Of a DNA stretch of 64,000 nucleotides, positions 34,203 through 46,599 are shown piece by piece. A program made the translations under genes and the position numbers. Source of the stretch: Sipunculus nudus (lineage: Eukaryota > Annelida > Sipuncula > Golfingiida > Sipunculidae); contig CM049317.1 of assembly GCA_026874595.1 (NCBI GenBank), positions 67,734,118 to 67,798,117 of the forward strand, in the 5' to 3' direction. The notes under the pieces were generated by a model. That model made no database searches and had not been told where the DNA came from. It saw only the letters and a program-made list of their open reading frames with translations. Positions within the stretch are counted from its first letter, which is position 1. Every line of letters starts with the position of its first letter.

Positions 34203-35285
34203 TATATATAAATATCTGTTCTAATTTTTAGCCACAGAAGAACCTAAAATGGTGCTGTTTCCCTCACGATCTCTAGACAATGATGACAACTGCTCCCAAT
34301 TATTGCTTACCAGTGATTTCTTTGCCTGGAACCAGACAGGTTGTGCGTCGACCAGCAATGTAATTGAACTGAATCCTTGTCAGACGGTATAAAGGATTTT
34401 CACATAACTTTTCTCTCTCTGCAAACCATAATGCTAGTTTAAAAAAGAAGATTCTTATAAATAATCTAGTTGATACAATGCAATGACTGATTACATTCTA
34501 CTTTCATATTTGTGTAAATATCGCCTGTAATCTGAGGGTAATTTTAACATTGTATAGCAATTAATTAATCTGTGCAATTAGAAAAGACTTTGTTATTCTA
34601 TTTGTTAAAAGCCTCTCCAGTGAAATATTCTGTGCAGTGCACTAAGACATTGCATTTCTTCATCACAAGTATTTGTTAAATATGGATCATGGCTTGCCAT
34701 TAATATAATAACTCAGAATACATACAATGTCACACTTAACCATGCTCATTTTGAAAACCTACAAGAAACATCATCTATCTCATCGGATGCCAGGACCATG
34801 AACAAAACCCTTAAAAATATAGGAGCAAAAGGTATTTATTAATACAATCATACGTAGCTATAGAAATGTTTGTACTCGGGCTTTGTTCACCGTGTCTCTT
34901 AAAACCAGTCTGAATCTTTGAACAAGGAAGCGTGAAAAACAAAGATACTTTCAACAAGCAGATCATATAATTTATATTTGTGGATTTTAACTTCTTTAGT
35001 TTACAAATTAAACTGCGCTATGCTTCACATTTCTGCTTGATCTAAATATGGAAATATTTCTAGTCAATCATATGCAAGGTCTTATTACTTTTATGCAATG
35101 TTATCTCTATTTTATTTCAAGGCTCTTTTCATATTTTCGTTGCTTTGTCAACCCCTTTATTTCAAATCTTTATGTTAAAGGTTTTAATGCTTACATATGC
35201 CCTTGAAACACTTCTTTGATATCAAGGGTTTCCTAGTTTGGGAGAATGAGGAAACATTTTAACATATATTCTTTTCAAGCCTCAG

Positions 35286-35387
35286 GTCAAAGGTAGTAGT
35301 TGTGTTATTTACGATTTTCACTTTATTGGCTGGTTTAACGTATTTGGTCATCCTTATGTGCAGTATCCGGAACGTTTCCGTTACAAG
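35286..35387 (+). CDS. Copy 4 TM exon
   Basis: The frame VVVVLFTIFTLLAGLTYLV then ILM is a convincing single helix followed by RNVSVTR. Sequence identity to copy 1 is low, but position, length and the phase 2 end (AG|GTACCC) match. Confidence 0.55.
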
Positions 35388-35575
35388 GTACCCGTAATTT
35401 ATTCATTCAGAACAGTAAATACATTTAAATAACAGTGGCTTGAAAATATATTTTCAATGGCATGAAAAGTAAATTAACAAACTTATGATAATAACATTCT
35501 GTGTAGATTAAAACACGCACTGTACACTTTCTTTATACAACTTATGGGCTCACGCAACTGGCTTGCTCACTGCAG

Positions 35576-36003
35576 GAATATTGGGGATTGGGACAATGAC
35601 ACAATAGCCCGCAGGACTCGTCGCAGTCAACAGTCAACCCATTTGTAAATACACATCATGTCAGAAAGTGGCAAGCCCAAATCGTCGCCAACGAAGTTTA
35701 ACATTTCACGACTTGGAGAATGATTACTCCACCATCCATAATCCGACGAATATTAACCACCAGTATTATTCCGCTTCCGGTACTTCCGAGTCTGAAAGTT
35801 TCGATAAACATTTGACACCTCCAAAACCTGTTGATCTATGCAGCACAACGTCCGATGAATACAGTGTATGCAGGTTTTGCAGAACTGATGAAAACCATGA
35901 TGACAGCACGACCATTTATTCAGAACCAGTGATTGTACACAGGGAAGATAGCTCTACTTGGGTCTCGGGAGGAAAGGTGCCTTTAGAAATTCCAATGATT
36001 TAA
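35576..36003 (+). pseudogene. Copy 4 tail exon, frameshifted
   Basis: In frame with the TM exon the tail is only about two dozen residues (GDWDNDTIARRTRRS...) before TAA at 35648. The RCTSCVC patch is deleted. In another frame, 35668-36003 stays open and keeps ENDYSTIHNP, GTSESES, PPKPVDLCSTTS, DEYSVCRF and a third Tyr (TIYSEPVIVH). Long preservation of the off-frame part suggests recent loss or a frame error. Confidence 0.65.
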
Positions 36004-36385
36004 CTTGAAACGGCGAGTATTGCTAGCATATTTGAACCGGAGGATATACGCACCAAACGTTAAGAGCACCGGTAGGTGTTCAAAAACGAGATACGCGCTC
36101 TATTTCAGAGTTTAACCTGACACAATGAATGATAATCCCGGCCAAATGATCAGATACGATAAATATTTTCAATGTATATTTTTATAACAACTGACAGATT
36201 CACTTAACCTTCTCAAAAGAAGAAGGGCAAAGCAACTTTTTTTATTATTCTTCTATTTAAAATGACCTACGATATAAAACGTGACCATAAAAGGATTTCC
36301 GTGTAAATTTCGTGTTTAAGATAAATTGAAAACAAAATTTAAGGATGTCTGTGTGTCGTAAGGTTTAAAATAAACGTTTTGCGGC

Positions 36386-36442
<57 letters not shown>

Positions 36443-38348
36443 CGTGCTTTGATTTTTTTATTTTTTTAATGATTTTTCTATATCTGTGAATTGTCATTCT
36501 TGATTATCATCTCAAAATTATGCATTACTATGGCACATCGTAACCGGGCCAATATTGGTATTAATCCTTATCTGCGTACTATTGCTTGCTCCCTATAGCA
36601 ATAGATTCCTTTCCACTAAAATGCCTGTTCTGTGCAGAGATTCATCATTACATTCCATCCGTTCGGTCTTTGAGAATCGATATTTATCATGCAGTGTAAA
36701 GACTTTTACTTATCGCCTCATATTTCGCCTGGCGTGTCCTTTAAGCTCCACCGGGACACAATCCACGAGTGTACATTCCCTGTTTCATCAACTTACTTTC
36801 GACATTCCAGCTGATGACCATTGAGCAATTCGTGCTTGAAAGCAGACTTTGTTCCTGTTGTGAATGATGTTCTGTAGTTAGCTTCCGCGCTGCACCCAAT
36901 ATCCAAGGAAATCAACATACTACATGTGAAGACTTATTTGCATAGATGGACAGCAATAAATGGAAGTCTATAATCTTGATATGCCAACTAAACGTTCTGC
37001 ACCCAATAATGCGAATTACCGCCCTAGTCCCACTGACAGTTCATGTGACCAAACAAGGTAACTCGTATACTAAAATCGTCGGCAATTATAAAACTGGTAA
37101 ATGGTATGTCCATAAGACATAAGAAATCATGTTAACATAAGTAAGAAGACCAATTAAAATATTTGCAACTGGATCAATATATCAATACATACCGATATAT
37201 TATGCGAACGTGGTTCTCGGTCTGTTTGCGTACCTGTCTCGGGGACAGTTGCTTACGAAAATTAACATTTTCCATGATTTATTTCTTGTGGGTGGTTGTC
37301 AATATGTGACTGGCCCAGCAGCTTAATGCCAGAAACAGGAAATGTTTCAATTGCTCCCACTACTTTTAACATTCAGTCCCATGTGTATAATATGCGCAAT
37401 TTACTATTAGCATAATATTTTGAGAAGTAATATACTTATTGGTTCCACAAAATAATGTTTTTGTATTAACTTCCTGTGTGCAAAGTAAAATAGATGGGTG
37501 ATTTTATTCAGGAAAACGGTACTCTGAAATAAGGTACCTCCCCAAAAGTAAGCACATATCTGAGTGTATCATTGTCACACCACTGAGATGAGAACGACTA
37601 GGTCAAAGTCCTCTGGTGACAATCATGTCTATGTTTGATATATTTGTGTGTATCTCAAAAATACAAATTAAAGAATATTTCCGTCGATACATACCACGAA
37701 TACAACCATTTGACGTTCCCAACCACATGTGTAACCCTTAATAAAACAACAGGAACCATATAATCATATAAACACAATGTCGAGTAGACCACAGTGAATA
37801 TTCTTTCCTCAATCTTATGGCATTGTGTGCGCGAATGAAAATGAATTGCCCCAATTTGGACATCATTCGTAACATTTAATTCAATTCCTATATTTATACG
37901 GGCCAGAATAAATACAATCCCGGGAATAATTAGGTTATTTACTTATTATATTTAAACCCTGTATCAAGACAAAAGGTGGACCGATTCCACACCATATTCG
38001 TCAACAAAAAATGTTTCCTTGTTGAAAATTTTTACCTAAATACTTTCAGCTATAGATGTTTACACTTTGCTTAAAGGTGGAAAAGCAGCCACTCTTATAT
38101 GTAACGTGGTACTTTCTCATGACCATGTTTTTCAAGTTAGTAAGGAGTTAACTTAAAGGCCTTCTTCCATGCCAAAAATACAAAGAAATAATACTGGACT
38201 TTTATTCATTAACATGTATATGTATAAAATAAGGTATTATTAAATCCAGCTTTGTGAACTTAACCCTTTAAACGGGCATCAAAGAACCCGTAATCCACCG
38301 ACTAAAAGGCCCAATCCAAACAACAGAATCCGGGCCAAGGTGTTTGTG
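36004..38348. other. Intergenic DNA after copy 4
   Basis: Contains a (TA)n tract (36390-36437) and, at 37650-38045, the dispersed repeat and one foldback arm also seen after copies 1 and 3. No gene supported; the 89-codon frame at 36555 has no recognisable feature. Confidence 0.5.
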
Positions 38349-38430
38349 ACGTCACAACCAGAACTCACCGGGGCGATAATGTGTAGCTCTGTGGAGTTAA
38401 ACACGATCTGGGGAAATATGCAAGAATAAT
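38349..38430 (+). repeat. LINE target site duplication, left (82 bp)
   Basis: From ACGTCACAACCAG to GCAAGAATAAT, identical over all 82 bases to 42921-43002. The LINE begins directly after it. APE-type LINEs usually make duplications below about 20 bp, so this is unusually long. Confidence 0.85.
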
Positions 38431-38465
38431 AAACCAATATTGACATCAGTGCGCTAAAATCTGAA

Positions 38466-39185
38466 ATGAAACGTATTCGGCAGCTGATGCATGATATGAA
38501 AGATGAAAGTGAGAGGTTCCATATTTTGACAGATTCTAACTCGGAATCAATTACTTGGTTGAGGAGCCACATTCTTTCAGCCGAGAAAGTCATCGGTCAG
38601 TTAAAGCGAACTGGTATTTCGTATGCATCGGTTACTGCCAACGTACAATGTAGTGGGACTGATAGTCCACGCAACTCAACTGATGAAACTACCAATAATC
38701 AGGTTCCGGAAACAATTACTTCCCAAAGAAATATGACCGCTCATGCATCAAATAGCGGGAATACAGAACAACCTGCTACAAATGTTTCGGAGAGTGAAAA
38801 TGTGGTTCCACATAATCAGACTTCAGTGAATTCTCCTCACGATAGCCCTGTGCAACACCAAAGTGCAACAGAGGTCCGTCCGTCTCCTGCCAGTAATATA
38901 CCGGTCGTGACCCAACGACTATTGAGAAGACGTGTCCGTGTACAGCGTTACGACGACGTATCCACCTATTATGTGGGGAATGTCGGTGAAGGTGTCGATC
39001 AGGAGAAAGTTGCTTCATATATCAGGAGAAGAGAAGTCCTTCTGGTGCATCTCCGTTTACTTCGTAGCAGATATTCCGGAAACGTAGGCGCCAAGTTGAT
39101 CATACCATCCAGTGCCAGGTCTGCCGTAGAAGCTAGTGACTTTTGGCCTCATGGGACTTACGCCAGAATCTGGCGTGAAAGATGA
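38466..39185 (+). CDS. LINE ORF1 (239 aa), RNA-binding-type protein
   Basis: The ORF is intact. Residues 1-50 could form a helical or coiled region (MKRIRQLMHDMKDESERF), 60-140 are Ser/Thr/Asn/Gln-rich and low complexity, and the C-terminal 75 residues (STYYVGNVGEGVDQEKV ... SDFWPHGTYARIWRER) resemble the RRM-like domain of LINE ORF1 proteins. The expected role is binding LINE RNA in the ribonucleoprotein particle. ORF2 starts 17 bp later. Confidence 0.7.
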   Translation: MKRIRQLMHDMKDESERFHILTDSNSESITWLRSHILSAEKVIGQLKRTGISYASVTANVQCSGTDSPRNSTDETTNNQVPETITSQRNMTAHASNSGNTEQPATNVSESENVVPHNQTSVNSPHDSPVQHQSATEVRPSPASNIPVVTQRLLRRRVRVQRYDDVSTYYVGNVGEGVDQEKVASYIRRREVLLVHLRLLRSRYSGNVGAKLIIPSSARSAVEASDFWPHGTYARIWRER

Positions 39186-39202
39186 TGATTAAGTAGAATT
39201 GC

Positions 39203-42200
39203 ATGGACAGTGACATAACATCCTTTCATTATATCATGAATACTAGATTGTCCAAGTTAAAATCATTTAATATTTCATGCTTCAATGTGCGTGGCATAAT
39301 GCCTAGTACGCCATATCTTTGTGAATATTTAGAACTGCATAAGATCCATATTTGCGGTATTAGTGAACATTGGTTATTTTCAGATAATTTGCATTATTTT
39401 AAAAGTATTCACCGGGATTATGATGTTTATGCTAAGGCTGATAATTCTCTGAACCCATTGGACCTCTATAGACGAGGCAAGGGTGACGTAGCCATTATGT
39501 GGCAAAAATCACTGAACGGCATGGTGTCGCCAGTATTGCTGGATAAAGATGAGGATAGAGTCATAGGCGTGTCAGTCAACTGATACAATGTTGGGTATAT
39601 TCTATATTTTTAATGTGTATTTGCCCTGCTCCAAATATTCGCTCAACTTGTTTAGAATGTATGTAGCGAGATTATATGAATTGTTTTATGAACATTCTAC
39701 CAAAGGAACGGTATTGTTTATCGGGGACTTTAACTGTGACCTGTTAAATGAATCTAATTACCAAATGCGACAAAGAAAGTTGCTGTTGTCAGCTTTTCTC
39801 CATGACATTGGATACTTCTCACCGGAACTCCATAAAGGGATTAGTAGTCCCATTTACACATTTGATCCTTACATGAATGGCAGAAATTGTTCTCTAATCG
39901 ATTATACCTTTCTACCGGAATGTAAAAAAGATCTTATTTCAGAGAGTTATGTATCTTCAGATGAAGCGCTTAATGTGTCAGACCACTTTCCGGTTAAATT
40001 ATCTCTGGATCTTGAATGTGATATGATCTCTAACCCTCCTATACAATCAAACAGATTAATGTTTAATTGGGGTAAACTGACTGGATCGTCCGTGAGCGAG
40101 TTGTATACGCATCCTTTAACCACATTGCTGGATACAATTCATAAACCAGAGTTAGACATTTGCACCAAAAAAGAGGTCTGTGAATACTACAGGACTTTAG
40201 TCAATTGTATTTTAAATGTATCTCTAGAGGGGGTACCTCGCAGAAAATATTCCAGGTTCCTCAAACCAGAGTGGCGCAAAGAGTTAAAACCTTTCCATGA
40301 CATGATGCGTACTAAAAGACGGGCGTGGATCGCTGATGGTAGGCCTCGTACCTATACATCTACTTCCTTTAAGAAATATAAGGACTCTAAACGTGAATTT
40401 AGGCGCCAGTACCGTTTATATGTTTGCCAAAGAGAGAGGGATTTGTTTGAAAAGATCGATAGAGAAGGAGAAGTGGATATGACTAAATTTTGGTGTATGA
40501 TTAAGAGACAGAGACGAAAGAAATGCGTTCTAACAAGCGAGATATTATTTGATGGGAATTGCTATAGAAATCCGGAAGACATAGCCAATGGTTGGTCCAA
40601 TTATTTTTCGTCGTTATATAGTCCTCAAGAAAATGATAATTTTGACATTAATCATAAAGTTTATATTGAGAAATTATTAACTGATTATATAAAATCTTCT
40701 TTTAGAAATATCGATGACACTTTAGATAGAGATATAGAGATGTCCGAGGTAAGCAATGCAGTGAAGGACCTGAAACGTAACAAAGCAGGTGGCGTGGATG
40801 AGCTCGTTAATGAGCATTTCATATTTGGTGGATACCACTTGATAGAACATCTTACTTATTTATTTTAAATTATTTGGAAGCTAGAGTATTTTCCTGGTGA
40901 AATGAAACAAGGTTTAGTTCTAACCTTGCTGAAATGTCCCCAAAAAAGAGCAGATTCTCCCGATAATTATCGGGGCATTACTTTGCTTCCAGTCATTAGT
41001 AAAATATTTGATAAAATTATGTTGACCCGTATTCAAGGTTGGTTAGTCCAGCAGAATTTTAATTTTCCTGATCCAATGCAGTGCGCCTACCAAAGTGGCC
41101 TTTCATCTATTGATGTTTCTTTTATTCTTCAGGAATGTGTGTTATACAATATTGAGCGAAACTCAAGGGTGTATTCATGTTTTCTCGATACTGAGAAAGC
41201 CTTTGATGTCGCCTGGCACCAAGGACTCTTTGTAAAGTTGTATAAACTGGGTATACGAGGAAAGGCCTGGAGAATCTTGATAAACACTTATACTGATTTG
41301 AAAAGCGCCGTGCTTTATGGCGGCTTTCAGAGTAAATGGTTTCAAGTAAAACAGTCCGTCAGACAGGGTAGTGTGCTTGGCCCATTTTTATATTTAGTCT
41401 ACATAAACGACCTTCTTCTTAACTTGAGAAAATCTAGAAATGGTGCTCTTATAGGCAATATATACGTTGGTTCACCGTCATTAGCCGATGATATTTCTCT
41501 GTTGTCCACCTCGCCAAATGGACTGCAGCGTATGCTAGACATATGTTATAAATATATAGCAGGCAATGGCGTTTTACCTATAATAGTGAGAAGTCGGTTA
41601 TATTAGTATTTGGTTCAGGTGATAAGTCCATGCAGAGGTTTTCATGGAAACTTGGTAATTCCCCATTGAGACGTGTAAACAGTCAGAGACACGTTGGCAT
41701 AATTCTTGATTCAAATTTTCACAGCATTGAGCGAACTAGAAAAGCATGTAGAACAGGTAAAGGTGCATTGCTGTCTCTAGTGGGTACAGGAGTTCGTCCT
41801 AAAGGCTTGAATCCGTTAACGTGTGCTAATTTATATCGGTCAATGGTTATACCTAAGTGTTTATATGGTTCTGAATTATGGTTTCATCTTGGCAGTACAG
41901 AATCATTATTGCTGGAGAGAATGAATCGTTTTTGTGTCAAGGTTATGCAAGGATTTAATAGAAGAAGCTGTTCTAATAAGGTTTTGTCTATGATTGGGCT
42001 CCCTCGTATAACAGCATGGATAGATAAATCTAAATTAACTTACTTAGCGAGATTATGTTGTGGTCACAGCCAGCAGCCTTCCACACAGGTCTTTCAGTAT
42101 AGACTTGTCTCTCATTTAACATGCAAAGAGAGTTGTAAAGATGGTTATATACCAGACATTGTAAAGATTGTCAAAAGATATGGGTTAAACGAGCACCTGT

Positions 42201-42777
42201 TAGAATATTTAGTTTCTGGTAGATTCCCAGGGAAGAACTTTTGGAAAAGCGCAATTATTAATAAAATTATTATTTTTGAAAAACAACAATATTCAAACAG
42301 AATAAAGGACCACAGAAACTTTTTGTATTTTAGTGATATTCAAGAGGACCTATTTATTCCCTCTATTCTATGGGAGACTGTGCGCCGGTTTGTCGGGTCT
42401 TATGAGAAGATCCAATATGTAGCTATGCAGGTGTTAGATCTGGATACGGAAATTGAGATAGAAGTTTTGTGTCCATTTTGTGGTATATTTTTTAATAATC
42501 TGTATTTATTGTTGTGGTTAGTTTTTATAAATGCCAAGAAGAGAGAGACCTAATGTGGAACTTTATAACTGATAAATTACCAGTCACACTGAGTGTATTT
42601 TTTAATAATCTTTCTGAACAGCAGTTGCTGCCATATTTCTTCGGCAAAACTTTACCAGAACAAGCGGATTGGACTTCTGAAATGAATCTGGTGTTTGTAT
42701 ACAGAGCTGTTTTATTTATATATTCTTGTTCTCCTGTCATTAATCTGCTCAAGCAGCTCACACAGGCAGTATTTTGA
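39203..42777 (+). pseudogene. LINE ORF2: endonuclease-reverse transcriptase, four disruptions
   Basis: N-terminal AP endonuclease (FNVRGIMP, then ICGISEHWL, FIGDFNCDLL, and SDHFPVKLSL near the end of the domain), then an RT with NYRGITLLPVISKIF, the catalytic FLDTEKAFDVAWH, SVRQGSVLGP and LADDISLL (YxDD variant), then a C-terminal Cys-containing region. Segments: 39203-39583, 39588-40868, 40902-41606, 41630-42553, 42514-42777. They are separated by one in-frame stop and three shifts of frame. Catalytic motifs are otherwise conserved. Confidence 0.8.
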
Positions 42778-42920
42778 TTTGACTTTAGTATTATCAATAT
42801 GCTTATTCTATTGATTAATATGTTCATTATATTGTCATTATTAATTCAAAATCAATGCATGTATATTGTCTGTTGTAATCGTCAATTTGGCGGAAATAAA
42901 GCTTAACAACAACAACAACA

Positions 42921-43002
42921 ACGTCACAACCAGAACTCACCGGGGCGATAATGTGTAGCTCTGTGGAGTTAAACACGATCTGGGGAAATATGCAAGAATA
43001 AT
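42921..43002 (+). repeat. LINE target site duplication, right (82 bp)
   Basis: Exact repeat of 38349-38430, starting straight after the (AAC)n tail of the LINE. Confidence 0.85.
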
Positions 43003-44111
43003 GCGTCGTTTAGCAGTAATATCAATTTTGATTGTGTGAGCTTTAATTTATTTTAATTAGTGTATAAGCCACATGCTAGTGCCAAATGGAATGGCTTTCT
43101 TCATTTACGATCTGGACCCGGCCCGGCATCATCTGGGAAGGGGATTGGCCACTGACAGGAGAGTGCAGACTGACTTTTCCTGACTGTTGGTCTTGTTCCT
43201 CGCTACTGTTGGCTCTATATTGCTTAAATGTGTAGGCTGCCAACTAGGTTATGATGTTGCTGTTCATCTTTTTCGACTCCTGTATATCTTAGTCTTCATC
43301 TCTGGTCCTCATATTCCCCTACTCGGCCTTGATACGTTGAGAGCTCTCCCCACGCAGTCTGCACGATCGGCGCCTGGGGAATTCAAGCGACGTGACATAT
43401 GACAACCAGCATAGCTGTTCGTTGCTCGTGTAAGTATAATTATATAAAACTGATCAAACATTAAAAGTATTATTAAATTTCTTGAAATGGTAAATGATTA
43501 TTTTGGGAGTTTCTTACAGCTTTACTTTCAATACACATATGACCAACGTTGTCACTCGATATCTGGGTGCATGGTGAAATGTACCTCAGCATACCCATTC
43601 AATTTGAGAAAATTATTGTTGAAAATAACTAAAATGTTTTATTCAATTTTATCAGAAATAAAAACCTAAAAATGCACAATTTAAGCATATTTTACTCCAG
43701 TTTAATGAAGGTTCTGTGCCTAAATAATATAAAAATAGGCTTCGGAACATTATACGTGTGTGTTGTAGATGAGATGGATTATTTTCACTCTCCTTTAGTG
43801 TAGACATTTTTTTAAATTTTCATTTGAGTTTCTGTTAAAATAAAATACTGTATGAAATTTAAAAATGTCATTTTGTTGAAAGAAAATATGATAGGCAATG
43901 TTTTACCGTATTTATATATATACCGGTAGAGTGTATATATATAAATATATATATATATATCATGTGTATACATGCATATATATGTGTATATATATATATG
44001 TGTGTGTGTGTGTATATAGATAGACATATGTAGTATGCATATAACAAAATATTTGTATGTTTTTTATACATAATATTCTTTTAAGTACAAATAAATTGTT
44101 TTTAGTATATG

Positions 44112-44158
<47 letters not shown>

Positions 44159-44469
44159 GAGTGTTTGTTTGTTGTATAAATTAATGGTAATGACATGTAT
44201 GAGTGCCATTCAGGAAATATTAGTATTCAGGCTGTTGAAAATTGTGCATTTTGATCAGACTTTGTGGCTAGTAAATGCTTTAAAGAACAGTCTTGTTCTA
44301 CACTGCCGATTGTAAAGATAGTTGTATACTTTTTACGGTCTTCTAAGCAGATCCATGTGATTTGAAAGACATCATTCCAGTGTTGAAGCCTGTTGTCGCA
44401 AATAACCCGGTTAAGTAAGATAAGTTCTATCGATATCCATCCTGTGAAATTATTTTAAAAAATCATATC
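43003..44469. other. Unassigned stretch with TA/GT microsatellites
   Basis: 43080-43400 is GC-richer with a 71-codon frame at 43187 that I do not recognise. TA and GT tracts lie at 43915-44020 and 44114-44155. It could be the 5' part of the ISL2EU-like element, but no terminal repeat was found. Confidence 0.4.
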
Positions 44470-46000
44470 TTGGCCTATAATGTTGTTTCATTTGTCAGTA
44501 AAAAGAGCACATGTTTAAGATTAAAAAATCCACCACAACCAAAGAAGGCTACCACTAAAAGTAAGAGCTGTTGCTGTGTGACATTTTGCAACAAAACTGG
44601 ATATTTGGTTGAGGGTCGGATGAATTTTACTATTCACTCTTTCCCAAGAAAACGTACTTTAATAAAGAAATGGTTTGTAAAGATTAGAAGAGACCCGTGT
44701 GATAAGTTTCCGGTTAGCAGCCACACCAACATTGTTCTCGTCACTTCTTTGAAAGGTTTTTTATAAACCATTTAAAGGCTATAAAGTGCTGAAAAAAAGA
44801 GTTGTTCCCTCAGTCTTTCCCTGGAGTTCTGACAAGCCTTCACCAAGATGGCTAAATTGGTAGCAAATCAATAAGGATGTACCAGCTGACTATTAGGCTA
44901 AAGATTAGGTTACCAGTATCAGCGGTGATTCTGATGAACAAATCCCATGCCACAATAAAGGTCCTGCATACACAACTGAACCGAATGCACTTAAAGTTGA
45001 TGTCAAGATTTTGAGCAACACAGCTGATGTGTACTAGAAAGAAAGGGACTTTTTACGTCAGAAATTATTAGATGAAGAGAAGAATCAGCCTTATCTTGAT
45101 TTTTGTTTAGAACAATTTTAAGACTTAGAAAAAGACATTTTTTTTTCACACAGGATACCCTACATGTAAAGCTTTATATTGTTGTCTTCGGCTGTTGAAT
45201 CCTCGTCCGAATGGTGAAAATATCAATTACTTGGGGAAATGTGACTGGTGACAAGCCTGGTCGTGTACGCAAACTAAAAATTGAAGTTGAACTATTTAGA
45301 CACTTGTCAGGCTGCGTTTAGGTTTGTTTGTGCAGGATCTGGCTGCAAGATTTCATGTTTCTGTTACATCTGTTCACAGAATCACCACAACACGGATCAA
45401 CCTGATATATTTCCGCCTTGGTCAAATAGATATATGGCCAACCAACAGCAAATCAGAAAAACCATGCCAGAAAGTATGATAGAAAAATATCCAAATTTGA
45501 AATAGATCATAGATGGATTAAAAATACAGTGCGAAAAACCATCTTCTCTAATTCTACAATCCCAGACATATTTATTCTACAAAAGTTAAAGATTAATAGC
45601 ATGTAATTCTCCAGGACAAATTGGTTTTGTGTCTAGCCTTAACACAGGAACCATATCAGACCTTGAACTTACCATTCGATCTTGTTTCCTGAGAATACCC
45701 ATCAATGAGCAGCTACTTATTAAAGGCTTCTAGATTGCTGACCTGGCTTAACCATTAGGTGTATATTTGAACAGGTCAGATTTTGTTGGAAAACATATGC
45801 AGATGTCTCCTGAAGGTGTGTTTCACACCCAACAGGTGACAAGTGAGAGGATACATATTGAGAGGGTTATAAACAAAGTGAAAATCTTTCTCAATTTTTA
45901 TAGGCTTATACCATTAACAATGTATGGTTCAGTTAATCAGATATGGCTGGTATGTTCTTTATTGACACTTTTATCCTATAATATTAGTAAAGGATAATGC
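44470..46000 (+). pseudogene. THAP-DDE transposase remnant
   Basis: At 44560-44740: CCCVTFCNKTG, then FTIHSFPRKR and KKWFVKIRRD, a THAP C2CH finger whose C-x2-H half (CSRHF) is one frame away at about 44733. PSVFPW, typical of the stretch after THAP domains, follows at about 44806. The DDE part begins near 45280 (ENIFPPWSNR-like context), has IIDGLKIQCEKPSS with a first catalytic Asp at about 45510, QSQTYLFYKS then a stop, and ends with SERIHIERVINKVKIFLNF and LTMYGSVNQIW. Many stops; not functional. Confidence 0.75.
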
Positions 46001-46599
46001 CATATTCTAAGCTTGTATCAGAGGGTACAGAGTAATAATAACAGGACTTGATTTACCAAGTTAATGTTTATTAATGCACTCACAAATCTGCATTACATGA
46101 AGAAGCTGGAGCTGGATAATACTTCATAATGGATCAAAGTTTTGAACAATGCAATCGCTGTTTGATTAATACACATATTTCTTGAAGCTTTGGAAGCTTT
46201 GAATAACTCACTGTTTATCGATTACAACCAATTATCGGCCCACTATGAATAACATGATGGACTTTTGTATAAAGTTATAAATTAATAGGCTACAGGATAG
46301 AGAGTTCCATTCTTATACATGATGCACATCCCATATCAAACTAAGGATGTGGTCCTGATATAACTTTTATCCAATGTCAATGCACATATTTATAGTTTTA
46401 TTGGTTTGGTAGTGATTGTTGAAATTTTACAGTTGTAAGTGGGATATGTATGTATTTTAAGTAAATCTGTGCACCTTGAAGTGGTGAAAACATGACCAGC
46501 ATCTGATGTGTTGAGTGCAGGAGTGTCATTAAAGTATTAATTAATATTGTTGAATTGGACTTTGTTATTCAAGATCAAATATGTCATTTCATATTAATT

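Larger units (their letters stand above)
31421..36003 (+). pseudogene. Copy 4: divergent two-CTLD receptor, frame-disrupted
   Basis: Exon candidates: 31421-31505 (leader MYSLVVILLYIFGTIG, phase 1), spacer ending 31814, 32457-32689 and 33153-33260 (CTLD1), 33585-33836 and 34232-34386 (CTLD2), a stalk ending at about 34830, 35286-35387 (TM) and 35576-36003 (tail). Problems: the CTLD1 first exon is 233 bp, one short of a multiple of three, in or near an A7 run at 32551; the end of CTLD2 has lost the final Cys frame; the TM exon starts in phase 2 instead of 1; the tail is shifted by one base near 35655. Other exons are intact (CTLD1 second half, CTLD2 first half, TM). It may be a young pseudogene, a divergent gene with altered splicing, or partly an assembly artefact. 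Confidence 0.6.
38431..42920 (+). mobile_element. APE-type non-LTR retrotransposon (LINE), recently inserted but disabled
   Basis: About 4.5 kb lie between perfect 82-bp direct repeats. It has a 35-bp leader, ORF1, ORF2 with AP endonuclease and reverse transcriptase, and a 3' end with a short (AAC)n tail. It looks full length. ORF2 is broken by a frameshift at about 39583, TAA at 40866, and frameshifts near 41580 and 42510. The clade cannot be fixed by eye: CR1/I-like. Confidence 0.85.

Noticed and set aside
38349-38430. Reading the 82-bp repeat as the LINE 5' UTR with a second truncated LINE after 42920
   Set aside because: It would need the second copy to stop at exactly the base where the first copy's ORF1 leader starts; a target duplication explains both borders more simply.
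42525-42827. 100-codon minus-strand frame
   Set aside because: Antisense of the LINE ORF2 C-terminus.
43187-43402. 71-codon frame with hydrophobic segment
   Set aside because: Unsupported by homology inside the window; could be chance in a GC-richer patch.
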